A DNA stretch of 64,000 bases from Margaritifera margaritifera (lineage: Eukaryota; Mollusca; Bivalvia; Unionida; Margaritiferidae). Shown piece after piece: positions 21,910 to 32,335 of this stretch (within the stretch, counting starts at the first letter, position 1; the number at the start of each line of letters is the position of its first letter). Made by a program: the position numbers and the translations under genes. The stretch covers positions 248,001 to 312,000 of the forward strand of contig JAQPZY010001332.1 of assembly GCA_029931535.1 (NCBI GenBank). The letters run 5' to 3'. The notes beneath the pieces were generated by a model. The model was not told where the DNA came from. It saw only the letters and a list, made by a program, of their open reading frames with translations, and did not search any database.

Positions 21910-23896
21910 TCATGAACCCGCTTCGAGGTACTTTTATGGCGCTATATTTATCTTTTATAACGCCGCGTACGATGTAAAAAAAAGTACACTACCCTTGGTT
22001 GACAGAATGTAGGGTATGCTTTGTAATATTGTCAGACAGACCGACAAACACCCTCGATCTTCCTCTGAATTATTTAATTTAAACCCTCTATAATGATTTA
22101 ATTTAAATCATTTATCTGTTCCCGTTTTAAGATACCTCTCAGAAAATTTACCTTAGTGAAGTTGATTACGTGAAATAGAAGGCTCTGTGACTTTAGTTTT
22201 GTTCTTTTTAAAAAAACGTGCACCACAAAAAATTGTAGAACAGTTTTATTAATTGGGTACATTTTATTTATTCTAGAAAATCTAGAGTTCAGCTGACTTT
22301 TTTTGCGTATGTCTGACATCTTAATTTTTAGTCCTATTTTGACAATGAAATGTGTCAAGAGAAAATTTCTAACTTTGAATCACCGTTTTTCAAAACACAA
22401 ACCCGCACGCCGTTTTACAGTGCAAGAATAACTTAAGTATGCACCATCCTATTCTGCCCTTTCAAATATCTAGAGCCAAAGCACGCGTTTAGGAAAAATG
22501 TAACATTGTATGCCTTGTTTTCAGTCAGAAGATATCAGGATGCTGATAGAACAAGATGTGAATAGTGTTTACCTGCTCGCTTTGCGTAAAACCAGAATGT
22601 ACAGTCCTTGGATTAGGGAATTTTGTAACATTGTGGGTGTTGACAGCCCACCTTCTCTGTAATCTCAAGACACGTGCCAGATTTTGACCGATCTTAGATT
22701 TGTAGCATCCCTGCAAATGTTAGTGCGTTCATTCACAATAAATATAGATCTAACACCGTTTTTTCAAAATAATGATGAATGAAAAAATATGCAATGAACA
22801 TTTCTAACATAGGATTTACCCTGTTTTGTGTCCTTTTTTATAAAAAATATCGTTCACTCTCTTTCTTTCGCTTTCTATGTTTAACACACACATACACACA
22901 CACACAGTAGATCCAAACTAACTTCAGCACATTACATTTTTGCTAAAATGCTCTGTGTCTAGATTAAAAAAGGTGCAACTGTCACAAATATAGTGACATT
23001 TGGGGTAAAAACAAAAGTTGGTCCGTATATTTATCAATCGACCATGGCTAGTGAAGACGTCCAATTGTAACTTTGTATTAATTTTGATGAATGAAACTTT
23101 GGCCTCCCAATACGCTAGCAGAATTGTAACATATTTAAGATTTGCCTGATATTGTAAGATATATTTAGAGTGCAGATAAACTCAGATTTTTGCCACTAAA
23201 CAATTGAAAATAGACAGCTGCGAATGGGGTTGTAGTTTTGTTTAAAAAAGGATAATAGGTGGTGCTAGGGACATTATAGATGGAGGTAGAGGTTTTTACT
23301 TTATAATGGGGATTATAGGGTAGTAAGGGAGATAATGAAGTTAGTTTTGTTGACAAGGGATTTAAATTGTATTTTATACTGCTTAATTTACATGTAAATT
23401 GTGGGGACTGTAGATGAGTGGGTGTTGATATGTAAGGATTATGAGGATGATGGTTGTGTTTTTTTTTTAAAAAAGGAGGGTAGGTAGTGATGGGATATTA
23501 TAGAATGGGGTAGAGATTTTAACTTTATAAGGGGGATCCTAGAAGAGTCGGGGCGGTTAGGAATATTATAGATGGGAATAGAGATTTTTACTTAATTGAT
23601 TAAAGGGCTTGTAGGGGAGGGTGGGGGTTAATTATTTGTAAATATACCCCTTCTTTCAAATTCTACCTTGTGTAAATGGGGTGATAGTTTTGTTTACAAT
23701 CGGTAGATTGGAACATTATAGATGGAAATAGAGATTTTTACTTTATTTATAAGAGACATTAAAAGGGTTGGGATTACGATTGTTAGTTTAATTTAGAAAG
23801 GATTTATATGGCCTGTAGTCTGTTGAGTAAGGTTTAATCTCTAGGGTTGTAGTGAAGATACTGAAGGAGGGTAGAGTGTGCATATTATAAAGGGAG
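21709..23896 (-). repeat. Large inverted repeat, right arm (about 2.19 kb)
   Basis: Mirror of 18645-20822. It includes a long CT microsatellite (21845-21904) not matched in length on the left. The match to the left arm ends at about 23896 (AGGGAG), a few bases before the inverted terminal repeat of the DIRS element. Since the left flank remains G-poor and repeat-like beyond the matching point, the right arm appears truncated by that insertion or by a linked deletion. Confidence 0.88.
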
Positions 23897-23900
23897 ACCA

Positions 23901-23930
23901 CCACGTCATAGGCTCACGCGGGATACTCTT
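23901..23930. repeat. DIRS terminal inverted repeat (3' side of element)
   Basis: CACGTCATAGGCTCACGCGG, then GATACTCTTC. The inverted counterpart at 28367-28396 differs at a few positions. Confidence 0.8.
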
Positions 23931-24097
23931 CTTCGTTGACTTGGACCCAGACTACCCTTGGTCCATCAAAGTGATTAGGAGGCGGGAATCTTGAAATAGT
24001 GACAGGTAAGTATTACATTATTAAAATTAGTTTTACTTACCTACCCCCCAACAAAAAAAATTAACAACAACAACAAAAAGAAATTACATTTCCATTT

Positions 24098-24113
24098 TAA
24101 TAGCAGTAATACA
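24098..24113. repeat. DIRS internal complementary region (core)
   Basis: TAATAGCAGTAATACA is exactly complementary to 28530-28545 at the outer 5' end. Weaker matching continues for about 40 bp. It lies directly 3' of the recombinase frame, the usual place for this region in DIRS elements. Confidence 0.65.
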
Positions 24114-24159
24114 TCACCTGCCATTATTGCCTTGACGAATTTGCTAGGGAAGCTGATGA

Positions 24160-25800
24160 CCTCAAAATTGGATTTTTAAAATAATTTTTATATACTCACC
24201 GTTATAGTAGGGCAGTCCACTGCCGTAAGTTTGCAGCAGATTGGTCACTTTTTGTGCCGTAACGATTGGGCGCAAGAGAAAAAAAAATCTCTTCGTTCTG
24301 GTACGCCTAAGTCCGAAGGTAAAAGGAGGAGAAACTAATGTGCGACCGCCAAAACGCAACTCTCATAGCAACCTCTAATGGCGAATGATTAACATAGGCC
24401 CATGAAGTAGCAATAGTCTTGAATTAATGGGCTTTAATTCTCGTGAAAGAAAAGTCCTTCTCAGTGAGGGACTGATAAGCTCTCTTGATCGTGAGGGGCC
24501 AAGGATGGCCGAGTGGTCTAAGACGCGCGCCTTTAGAGAACACTGACATCTCACCTCTGTCTGCGTGGGTTCGAGTCTAGGCTCGGCCAACGTGAGTATG
24601 TGAGAAAGCTTGCCAATAGCTTCCCGTGGGGAGGTCGCTATTCCCATGGTTTTCCCGGGTTCTTCCTCCACAAAATATACTGGCCGCCATGTATAGCCTA
24701 TCCTGTGCTGAAAAATGGCGTTAAACCCGTAAAACCAACCAGGACAATCCATCTGGAAATGGTGGATGCCGAGATACCAGCGGAGTCCTTAATTGGGTGG
24801 AAGAGGCGCTTCCGACTCTTTCTTCTCCCTTTTGACACGGCCATATAGAACCGTAAGGCCCTAACTGGACAGAGAAGTCTATCGTGATCGTCCCTAGCAC
24901 AGATACAACTGAGACTGGGGATCTCGAAAGGGAGTAGAGCTACCGAAGGAAGCTGGTTTTTCGCCAAAAAAAAAACTAGCTTGACAAAGGAGAGAAACAG
25001 ACTCATAATTACCTTTGAACCCTAAACAAACTTTTTCTATACACAAGGCATGATGCTCACTTCTTGTTCTCGCAGACGTTAAGGAGAGCTAAAAAAAAAA
25101 CGGTTTTAAGGGTAAGGTTCTCGAAAGAAACTTCACCCAACGGTTCATAAGGGGGTTTTAACAAAGCCGACAACATGCACGAGAGATTCCATATAGGCAT
25201 TAGTGAGCATGATACCGGTCTCTGCAGCTCAAAATACTTGATAAGATAGGAAAGATAAGGGTCCGAAACAATGGCCGAATCCTTATAGAACTTGAGCGTG
25301 TTGGACATGACTGCCCTATAGCCCTCAATAGTAGAAACCGAACATTTTATCTCTTCGAACAGGAAGACAAGAAAGTCTGCCGCTTCACTCAGAGAGAGAC
25401 AACTAAAATTAACACGTTTCCTACTGCACCAATTGCAAAAGATTTTCTACTTTGCATCGTAGATCTTGGACGTTGACCATCTCCAAGCCTGAACAATGCA
25501 GTTGACAACCTTGCTCGAAAACTTGTCCTGACGGATAGATTACTTGGGATAAGCCAAGCGTGAAGGTGGAGAATCTGTGGGCTATTGTGAAGAAGAGACC
25601 CCTTGTGCTGTGCCAGCAAGTCCTTCCTCTTAGGTAATGTCCTGGGTTGGTCTACCAACAGATCAAGTAGATGAACCACGATCGTTGGAGCCACAGAGGG
25701 GATATCAGAATCAGCTGAACAGCGGAGGTCCTGACTTTGTGGAGCGCTTGCTGAATCATTCTGAAAGGTCAAAAGGCTTAAGCGAACAGACCATCCCACC
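24160..25800 (-). pseudogene. DIRS tyrosine recombinase (YR), broken
   Basis: This integrase replaces the usual DDE integrase and would insert circular DNA by recombination. Blocks in order on the minus strand: AWRWSTSKIYDAK-like region in shifted frames (about 25.5 kb); TIEGYRAVMSNTLKFYKDSA (about 25.3 kb); the first catalytic-Arg block TSARTRSEHHAL (about 25.07 kb, frame-shifted); LCPVRALRFYM (about 24.87 kb); STISRWIV, interrupted by a SINE; TIKRAY and, in the His-x-x-Arg box, a stop after His with Lys in place of Arg (AH*FK, about 24.43 kb); TSWA; and the Tyr-bearing SSFYLR (about 24.33 kb). Frame changes plus the lost HxxR show it is inactive. The ATG at 25006 is not a real start. Confidence 0.82.
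24496..24752 (+). mobile_element. tRNA-derived SINE inserted in DIRS recombinase
   Basis: The head resembles a tRNA: GGATGGCCGAGTGGTCTAAG (A box TGGCCGAGTGG) and GGGTTCGAGTC (B box, about 24568-24578), closing with GGCTCGGCC. The body has CTTGCCAATAGCTTCCCG, TTCTTCCTCCACAAAATA and TGGCCGCCATGTATAGCC; the tail is TGGCGTTAAACCCGTAAAAC. It splits the recombinase between RWIV and TIKRAY, so it inserted after the DIRS element. Type-2 tRNA (Leu/Ser-like) ancestry is suggested by the head. Copies at 7545-7740 and 9545-9635 belong to the same family. No clear target duplication was found. Confidence 0.85.
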
Positions 25801-25949
25801 TTAGACTGAAGGTGTCCACTGCCCAGGCCCTCTGATCTGGAATTGAGGAGACATACAAGGGGAGCTTGTTGTTCCGTCTAGTCGCGAACAAGTCCACCAA
25901 GAGACAATTCCGTTAGAACTACATTGCCTCTCCTGGACAGACTGACCGC

Positions 25950-26400
25950 CAGAATATTTTTCTTACCCGGAATATGGCGAACACAGAAGGTAATCCTTTC
26001 TGAGGCTGCCCAGCGAAAGAGGTTCTAAACCTCAACGCAGAGAGAAGGAGCATATCCACCTCATTGTCGCCTGAGGAACGCTACTACCAACATGTTGTCG
26101 GAGGATACCATCACACAATGACTACTTACTTGGTTAACACACTTATGTAGGGCTGCAAATAGCGCCTCATTTCCAAACTGTTTATGGGAAGGGTAGCTTC
26201 TTCCCGGGACCACAAACCCTGAAGAACTACCCCTTCTGGCTTCATGTGAGCGCCCCAACACGAATCTGACGCGTCTGTATACATATTGGAGTGGGGTTCA
26301 GGGACGTGCATTGGCACTTCAGTCAGAAGCCGGTTCCGTCTGGCCACCAACTCAAGTTGTAATGAAACTCTTACCCCAGAGAAATCCAAGCTGACAGGGG
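25950..26400 (-). pseudogene. DIRS RNase H domain, broken
   Basis: Minus-strand frames carry the RNase H of a DIRS polyprotein: NMYTDASDSCWGAHMKPEGV (first catalytic Asp in TDAS), LPINSLEMR (Glu-containing helix, NSLE), MVSSDNMLVVAFLRRQ (Asp block) and, near 25960, a degenerate HIPGKKNILA. The catalytic-type residues of these blocks are visible but divided between two frames. It would remove RNA from the RNA-DNA hybrid during reverse transcription. Confidence 0.78.
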
Positions 26401-27384
26401 ATCCTTGTGCGTTTTCCAGTTCGCCAGACGGAGAAACTGGAGAGGGTGCAAGTACAGTCTTCCTAGGGGAACCAGGTCCGCGGCGGTGTTCAAGGTCCCC
26501 AGGAGGGATAAATATAGGTGAGCAGACAACGAGGTCTCATTTTGAAGTGCCGCCAAAAGAGCTAGGATTCTGTCTAACCTGTCCAGTAGAACACGAACTC
26601 GCCCCAGGTTGGTAAGGAAGGTCATCTCCACGTAAACGAAATCCTGATACCGGATTAGCTCTGATTTCTCTAGGTTCAGAATGAGTCCTAGACGGGTCAC
26701 TGTGCACCAGCAGCGGGACAGATCTTGCAGAAGGCACTCTTTGAGGCCATTGTGCATCAACTAGTCGTCAAAATACGGGAGGTTGGGGATCCCTAGAGCC
26801 CTCAGATAGGCGGCAACTACTCCCATCACCCTGGTAAAAGCTCTAAAAGCGGAGGCTAGGCCGAACGGCAGAGCTCAAAGTTGGAAAACCTCCCAGTCCA
26901 GGAAAAACCGGAGGTATTTCCTGTGAGGAGGAAAAACTGTGATGTGAAGGTATTCATCCTGAAGGTCGATGGAGACTGCCCAGTCACAGAGCCTTATGGC
27001 GTTCCTGACTGGGGCGGTAGTCTCCATCTTGAATGGTTCCTCCTGAAGAAACGTATTTAGGGTGGAGAGATCCATGATAAGCCAAAACATTCCACTTTTT
27101 TTGTTGACCAGGAAAATCCAGGAGAAGAAAGCCAGAGACTGGTCGTTTGCCACCCTCTTTACTGTGCCCTTCTGCAGAAGACTGTGCATCATTTCCCTTA
27201 ATTGAGCCAGTTTTGACTCGTGAAAAGAACGGGGGTCCTTGCAAGAGAAGGATGTTCCCAGAAACGAAACCGATATCCTTCCTTTAATATAGAAAAAAAC
27301 CACGTATCTTACGGTATGCCCGACTAAACCTCTGAAAAGAGGGCTAGCCAAGCTCCCACGGTAATCCCAGGAAGAGGGATGCAC
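26371..27384 (-). pseudogene. DIRS reverse transcriptase, broken
   Basis: Blocks on the minus strand: KSGMFWLIMDLSTLNTFL (the RT-1/2 'R-x-I-x-D-L-x-x-L-N' block), DWAVSIDLQDEYLHITVFPP (motif A with the catalytic Asp in SIDLQD), YLRFFLDW, a stop, LPFGLASAF (motif B), and LPYFDD (motif C) at about 26764-26781, followed at once by TAG in place of Trp. Then LGLILNLEKSEL and YVEMTFLTNLGRV. The motif C acidic pair is intact, but the stops at about 26877 and 26761 end translation. Confidence 0.85.
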
Positions 27385-27489
27385 GGCTGAAATGGCTCAA
27401 GTTGCTAGGCCCCACCCCCTCGGTTCCCTTGGGAAAGAGAGAGAAGTCCACAGGCGTCCTCCCTTGACCCTTCCGGCAGCCTCGTCTAG

Positions 27490-28244
27490 CTAAAGACGGG
27501 TGAGAGGGTGTTGCCTCCTGGCCTGTTGTGGATGCATGCTTTTAAAGAACTTTGAGGAAGGTTCAAAGGGGATGTTAGGATGAGGAGTCTTCCTGGCCGG
27601 TTTTGACGGGCCAGAAGCGGCTGCGATGGAGCGGTGTTTTTGGTCGCACAGGTCCTGAGATGCCACGGAGGGAATGAGACATTCGAAGGGCGTCTCTGCC
27701 TCCAAAGGAGCAGCCCTTAGAAGGTTCTTACTGTGGTCCAGCAAGACCTTCGACGTGTCCAAAGCAACATCTCTGCGGAGAGGTAGCAGCTCCGCCAATC
27801 GCGCCAAGGACATTGACTCGACGTTTTGGCAACCGCCTCTAGCAAGCACTGCATCACAGCTGGATACAAAGATTCCTCCTTCAGAAGACTGAAGGAAGCT
27901 GCCGAAAAAGATCGGCATGCAATCCAATGGTGACGACCATACGAACCTTAAGTTCTAGTGCCTCCAGCATCTTGACTGGAAGGCGAGCCCATGTCCCCAT
28001 ATAAATCCCCAGTTGTGATGCCCCCACTTCCAAGTGGGTGGGGGTGAGGAACTTTAGAGGCCAAGCAGGAAAGTGAACCCTGTAGCTGGACTCTGAAACC
28101 AGCGGGAAGAGACCGCTCCGCAGTGTAGAGGGGGGAAGAGACCACTCCACTCCTGGCGAACTCCTGGCCCTTCGAAAACCTTTCAGAGAAGTCCCTTACC
28201 TTGGTCGAATGAGGTAGTAAACGGTGTTCTGAGGGGATAATCAC
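27490..28244 (-). pseudogene. DIRS Gag-like ORF1, broken
   Basis: Two overlapping minus-strand frames (28244-27948 and 27927-27490) form the first ORF, upstream of RT. The second contains LARLAELLPLRRDVALDTSK, LLRAAPLEAETPFECLIPS and a basic, Pro- and Gln-rich end (QQARRQHPLTRL), as in nucleic-acid-binding Gag proteins of DIRS elements. The frame changes at about 27.95 kb. Homology is inferred from position and composition. Confidence 0.6.
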
Positions 28245-28366
28245 TTAAATTAAACGAAAAATTAGAATAATTTGCCGAAAAACGTATTTAAACATGAAAA
28301 CGAAGGCAATTTTCCACGAGCGAATTGCATATGTCTTAGCGTGACAAGCGTCCAAGGAAAAAGAGG

Positions 28367-28396
28367 AAAAGTATCCCGCATTAGCCTATGACATGG
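28367..28396. repeat. DIRS terminal inverted repeat (5' side of element)
   Basis: AAAAGTATCCCGCATTAGCC, then TATGACATGG: the inverse of 23901-23930. The element continues outward to at least 28545, where the word complementary to the internal region lies. Confidence 0.8.
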
Positions 28397-28550
28397 TAAT
28401 CAGATTGGTTCTGCGTTATGTCTCTTCTAGATTTCTATTATGTTCCATCTAATGAGACGTTGGAATTATGAGCTTGGACTTGGGGACTCTCGACCCGGAA
28501 GAGATAAGCAAGGCACTAGGGACAGCCATTGTATTACTGCTATTACAATG

Positions 28551-29021
28551 AGATTTTACAGCTAAACTTATAGTATGCAACTCATCATTTTTAATGAAAA
28601 ATATATAATATTTCTCCAACAGATTCAAGATGATGATTGATTGGTTCTGACGAACAAATAGTCGAGCTTTAACATTTCAATAAATTCCCAACGCGATATA
28701 CACATTCTGAAACACACCGAGCTTCACCACAAGCAATCAGACATAATTGATCTCGATATGACCCATCTAACAGTAATAATCTGCCCATAGATGACGCAAA
28801 TATGACTGAGGCCTTTTACAAACTTTCACCTGCAATATATAATATTTAAAAAAATAATATTTCATAACCATATATAGTAAGTGGAAGTACTATTTTGTCG
28901 CTATTTGTTAATTTTCCATCATTGTCAAAATATCGTTAGGTGCATTTTTTTCCTCTCTATACCTTTCGTGACTGTCTGTTTCTTCATCAATGGTGAATCG
29001 TGCACATAACCTTAAAATGAA

Positions 29022-29023
<2 letters not shown>
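28551..29023. other. No gene recognised
   Basis: AT-rich. The expected continuation of the foldback right arm (the complement of the sequence left of 18645) is not present here. Confidence 0.4.

Positions 29024-29090
<67 letters not shown>
29024..29090. repeat. (GT)n microsatellite
   Basis: About 33 uninterrupted GT units. Confidence 0.97.
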
Positions 29091-29092
<2 letters not shown>

Positions 29093-29687
29093 GTCTTCTG
29101 AATAATGAAATATGTGAATGTGGGAGCGAAAACACAAATTACAGGAAAATATAAAAAGCATGAAGAAAAATAACAACAAATGAAATCAGATACTATTTAA
29201 GTCTGATATGAACTGTATTAAATAATGTATAAGCAGTATAGATCCACATCAACTGGAATTTTCCGCGATTCATAATTCAGATGAAATATTTGACACACAT
29301 TGGTCGACGAATGCATCTTATTGTGAGCTTGGTTTGGTGTATGTTTTTCAAACAATAATAACTGTCTATGATAACTCGTTTCTTTTGAACTCACTTGAGT
29401 GTGTGATGCTGGCACAATCGATCCAATGTGCGCCTAAATGTTGACACTTGTTTGCCAAGAGACTTACTAGAGGCGAAATCACTAACGAAATGTGCCTCGT
29501 GGAAGGTTCAATCTGGATAAATAAATAAATAATGAACAAGAAGAATATTATTATAATACTAAATTATTTTTGAACGATATGTGGATAATGATTTCATTTT
29601 CACAGAATTTTAAAGATTTCCTATCCCTGTCGTGATCAAATGATTAGTTTTGTTGAATGCGTGTGCGTTTGAGTACGTGTGTGTGTA

Positions 29688-29718
<31 letters not shown>

Positions 29719-29861
29719 ATGTGGCCGTACTCTTCCAGACAATACTTTTATTGTTATTCCTCTAAAAATATTTGCAATTGGAGTCATTAATAAAAATATT
29801 TGCAATTCGAGTCATTAATGAAAATTATCAGTTTGGTTAAATTTGTCTTAATGTGAGTGTG

Positions 29862-29866
<5 letters not shown>
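29091..29866. other. No gene recognised; small repeats
   Basis: Contains a GT-GA compound run (29679-29718) and a 30-bp direct duplication (TAAAAATATTTGCAATT followed by GAGTCATTAAT, at about 29763-29820). No coding homology. Confidence 0.4.

Positions 29867-29927
<61 letters not shown>
29867..29927. repeat. (GA)n microsatellite
   Basis: About 30 uninterrupted GA units. Confidence 0.97.
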
Positions 29928-29932
<5 letters not shown>

Positions 29933-31745
29933 AATGTCCAGTAAAAGAGGCAGAAAACTGTAATATTTTTATGCATCCAAACAGTCTCTTCAGATTCCAT
30001 CTGTTTCCGAATATTAGTCCGTTAAAGAGAAGCAAGCTTCAAAAGTTCTAGGATTTCTTTTACTTAGAGGCTCTAGTGCAGAGTGAAAGTGAAGGCGACT
30101 GTTGGTCACGTGAACTCGATACCACAAGCAAACTAGTCGACACAAGAGTGGACAGTGGCTCCTCTTTGATCTCTCGTTCATAAAAAAGCTTGGACAATGG
30201 GGAGTTTGAGGTTAAATAAACCAGCACTACCAAATAGATATATGATATTTGTTTTGACCAATATCACAGTACATAATTCATCTATGTAAACTCTTTTAAT
30301 TGTATTTCTTATTGTTTTCGAATAATACATTTAAAATGCAACGGTTGCTATCCGCCACCAGCTGTATCAGAAACAAAGAGACGCACAACAACTTGGGGGG
30401 GGGGCTTCGATTTTTACCCGCATTGTAACTGTAAGCATTACCATGCTGAGATTATTAGGATTCTCTCAACATTTTGGGACAGGATAAAGCCCCTATCTGT
30501 TTGTTATAGAGTAAACCATTTTTACGGTTTCGTGTTAAGAGTTCTCTCTCATTATAGGATTGTATCGAGAAGGAGGTAATGCGATGCAATGAACATGGTA
30601 AAACTTTATATATTGCTCTCATATATTTGAATGCATTAAACTTGACATGATCACCCATTTAATATACTGGGTCCAATTTTATTGTTCCTTCTTTTTCTTT
30701 CTTTTCCAATAAATAAATGTGTTTGTCGAATGTAAGAATAGTCTCCCCCCCCACACACACACACACACAGACAGATCGAATGAGATTTAGTTTGAATTAG
30801 AAATGTGTAGTAGTATATACAGCGTATATTTTACTTCGAGTGTTAATATACATCAAATTACTTTGCAAGAGTCAGGATGGATGGAGGGGAATGTGCGTCC
30901 ACACCTGGATCCATATAAAATATTGCCAGTCACAAATACGATGATCGCTCTTTAGTCTTCATTAGGCAACCACTTTTCCTTTTAAACAAATGTATTTCCT
31001 TATCCTTTCCTTATTCCACACTAGCTGACGTATTTCTTCCTTAAAGAAGTGATAAACAATTTCAATTTATCGCAGCAAATAACATTTATTTTTCTTTAAC
31101 CGTTTTCCCATATCCTCACTACTAATAAGTCAAACAGCTGATAAAGTTACATCGAGGAAATAACTTACGATGATTATCTAATGTAATTATCAAACTTTAA
31201 GGTGATTACCATGTAGTTTCATTTTGTAAAAGCCAAAAAGCTTGCCGTTTGTTTTGATGATGCATGTCACACTTGCTCGAGTTGTTGACCTAAGGAATGG
31301 GATAAAGGACATAATAATAATTCGATTTTAAAGGCTTTCTCTCATATTTGGACCATTAATATTCAATAGCAGCTGTGTTCTAATAGTTCACCATTGTCTT
31401 TAGTACATATACACGAAAGCATATACCCTAAGCCTTGCGTTCCATAAACGAGATAATGCGATAAACCACGTTACCTTTGATTATCGTCGATAGTGAAATT
31501 CGTCTATTACTAACAGAAAGTAGTATTTATGTTGTCAGTTCAAGAACTAAATATGAATACATGTATAGTCCAAACTCGATCACAACAAGAATATATGTGA
31601 CTTAAGAAAGAATTTTAGGGACAGGTCAGCTATTGATTATCGGAATTGATTACTTCCTGATGGTAACAGAAACTGTCTGATGCATGCTGAAATCAAACAA
31701 AACTCAACTTTCCTGTAATGTTCGCGTTCTTATCTAGTAGTTAGA
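29928..31745. other. No gene recognised
   Basis: Both strands were read. A short G-run (about 30395-30404) and a C-run followed by CA repeats (30745-30769) are present. No domain, splice pair or mobile-element terminus was identified. Confidence 0.35.
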
Positions 31746-31749
31746 GTAA

Positions 31750-32010
31750 AACTGAAAAGGGTAAAATTACAGAATGTCATATTCCACATGTCGGTGATTG
31801 CTTTCAATGATTGGTTGGAATTTAATAACACATCAACACACGAAAGATTACATCGTGCCGACGCAATTGGAGTACAATTTCTTGCCCATGGACACACAAT
31901 GGCAGCGGGTTTGGCCTTGTGTTGGCAGGATTCGAACCCGCACCCTTCTGTTCGCAAGTCCGGCACATGATAGTGTGGTAGAGGAGTGGGTGGTAGGGGC
32001 AAGCGACTGA
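31750..32010 (-). mobile_element. Second tRNA-headed SINE family
   Basis: On the minus strand, CCGGACTTGCGAACAGAAGG and GTGCGGGTTCGAATCCTGC give a tRNA anticodon-like and B-box-like head (GGTTCGAATCC, about 31928-31938). A body follows with CCATGGGCAAGAAATTGTAC and CTCCAATTGCGTC, resembling the central domain of metazoan tRNA-SINEs. The A box is degenerate. The family differs from that at 24.5 kb. The open frames on both strands here are by-products. Confidence 0.55.
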
Positions 32011-32335
32011 TTTGCTGTGGTAAAACATTTTGTTCGGGAAATATTTAAAATATTTCACGGTATATATAAAGATGATGCACTTTATAGTTTTGCAGACCAT
32101 GTCAAGTTGCCTATGGAAAATATTTTCTCTTTTCACTCTCTGTTGTCAGATGATTCATGACAGCAGGTGCGTTTCACAAATATTACATTGACTTTTATTT
32201 CGTTGCCCTAATAGACTGAGAATTCGCAGTAGAGAGAACAAGGTGAACATTAACAATAGCAGCATAAATTCCATAACAGTTTTCCTTACGTTACTTATTG
32301 GCAATAAAAAGACACAGCACCTCATCAAGAAATAG

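Larger units (their letters stand above)
23897..28550 (-). mobile_element. DIRS-type tyrosine-recombinase retrotransposon, inactive
   Basis: A complete element lies on the minus strand: Gag-like region (28.24-27.49 kb), reverse transcriptase (27.38-26.37), RNase H (26.4-25.9) and tyrosine recombinase (25.8-24.16). The ends carry inverted repeats (GTCATAGGCTNNNGCGGGATAC at 23905-23926 and, inverted, 28371-28392). A 16-bp word beyond the 5' repeat (28530-28545) is complementary to one just after the recombinase (24098-24113), as expected for the internal complementary region through which DIRS elements form circles. Stops and frameshifts occur in every ORF, and a SINE interrupts the recombinase. 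No target duplication is expected for this class. Confidence 0.88.

Noticed and set aside
24500..24592. tRNA gene candidate
   Set aside because: A and B boxes are present, but the sequence continues into the SINE body found at two other sites, so it is a SINE head.
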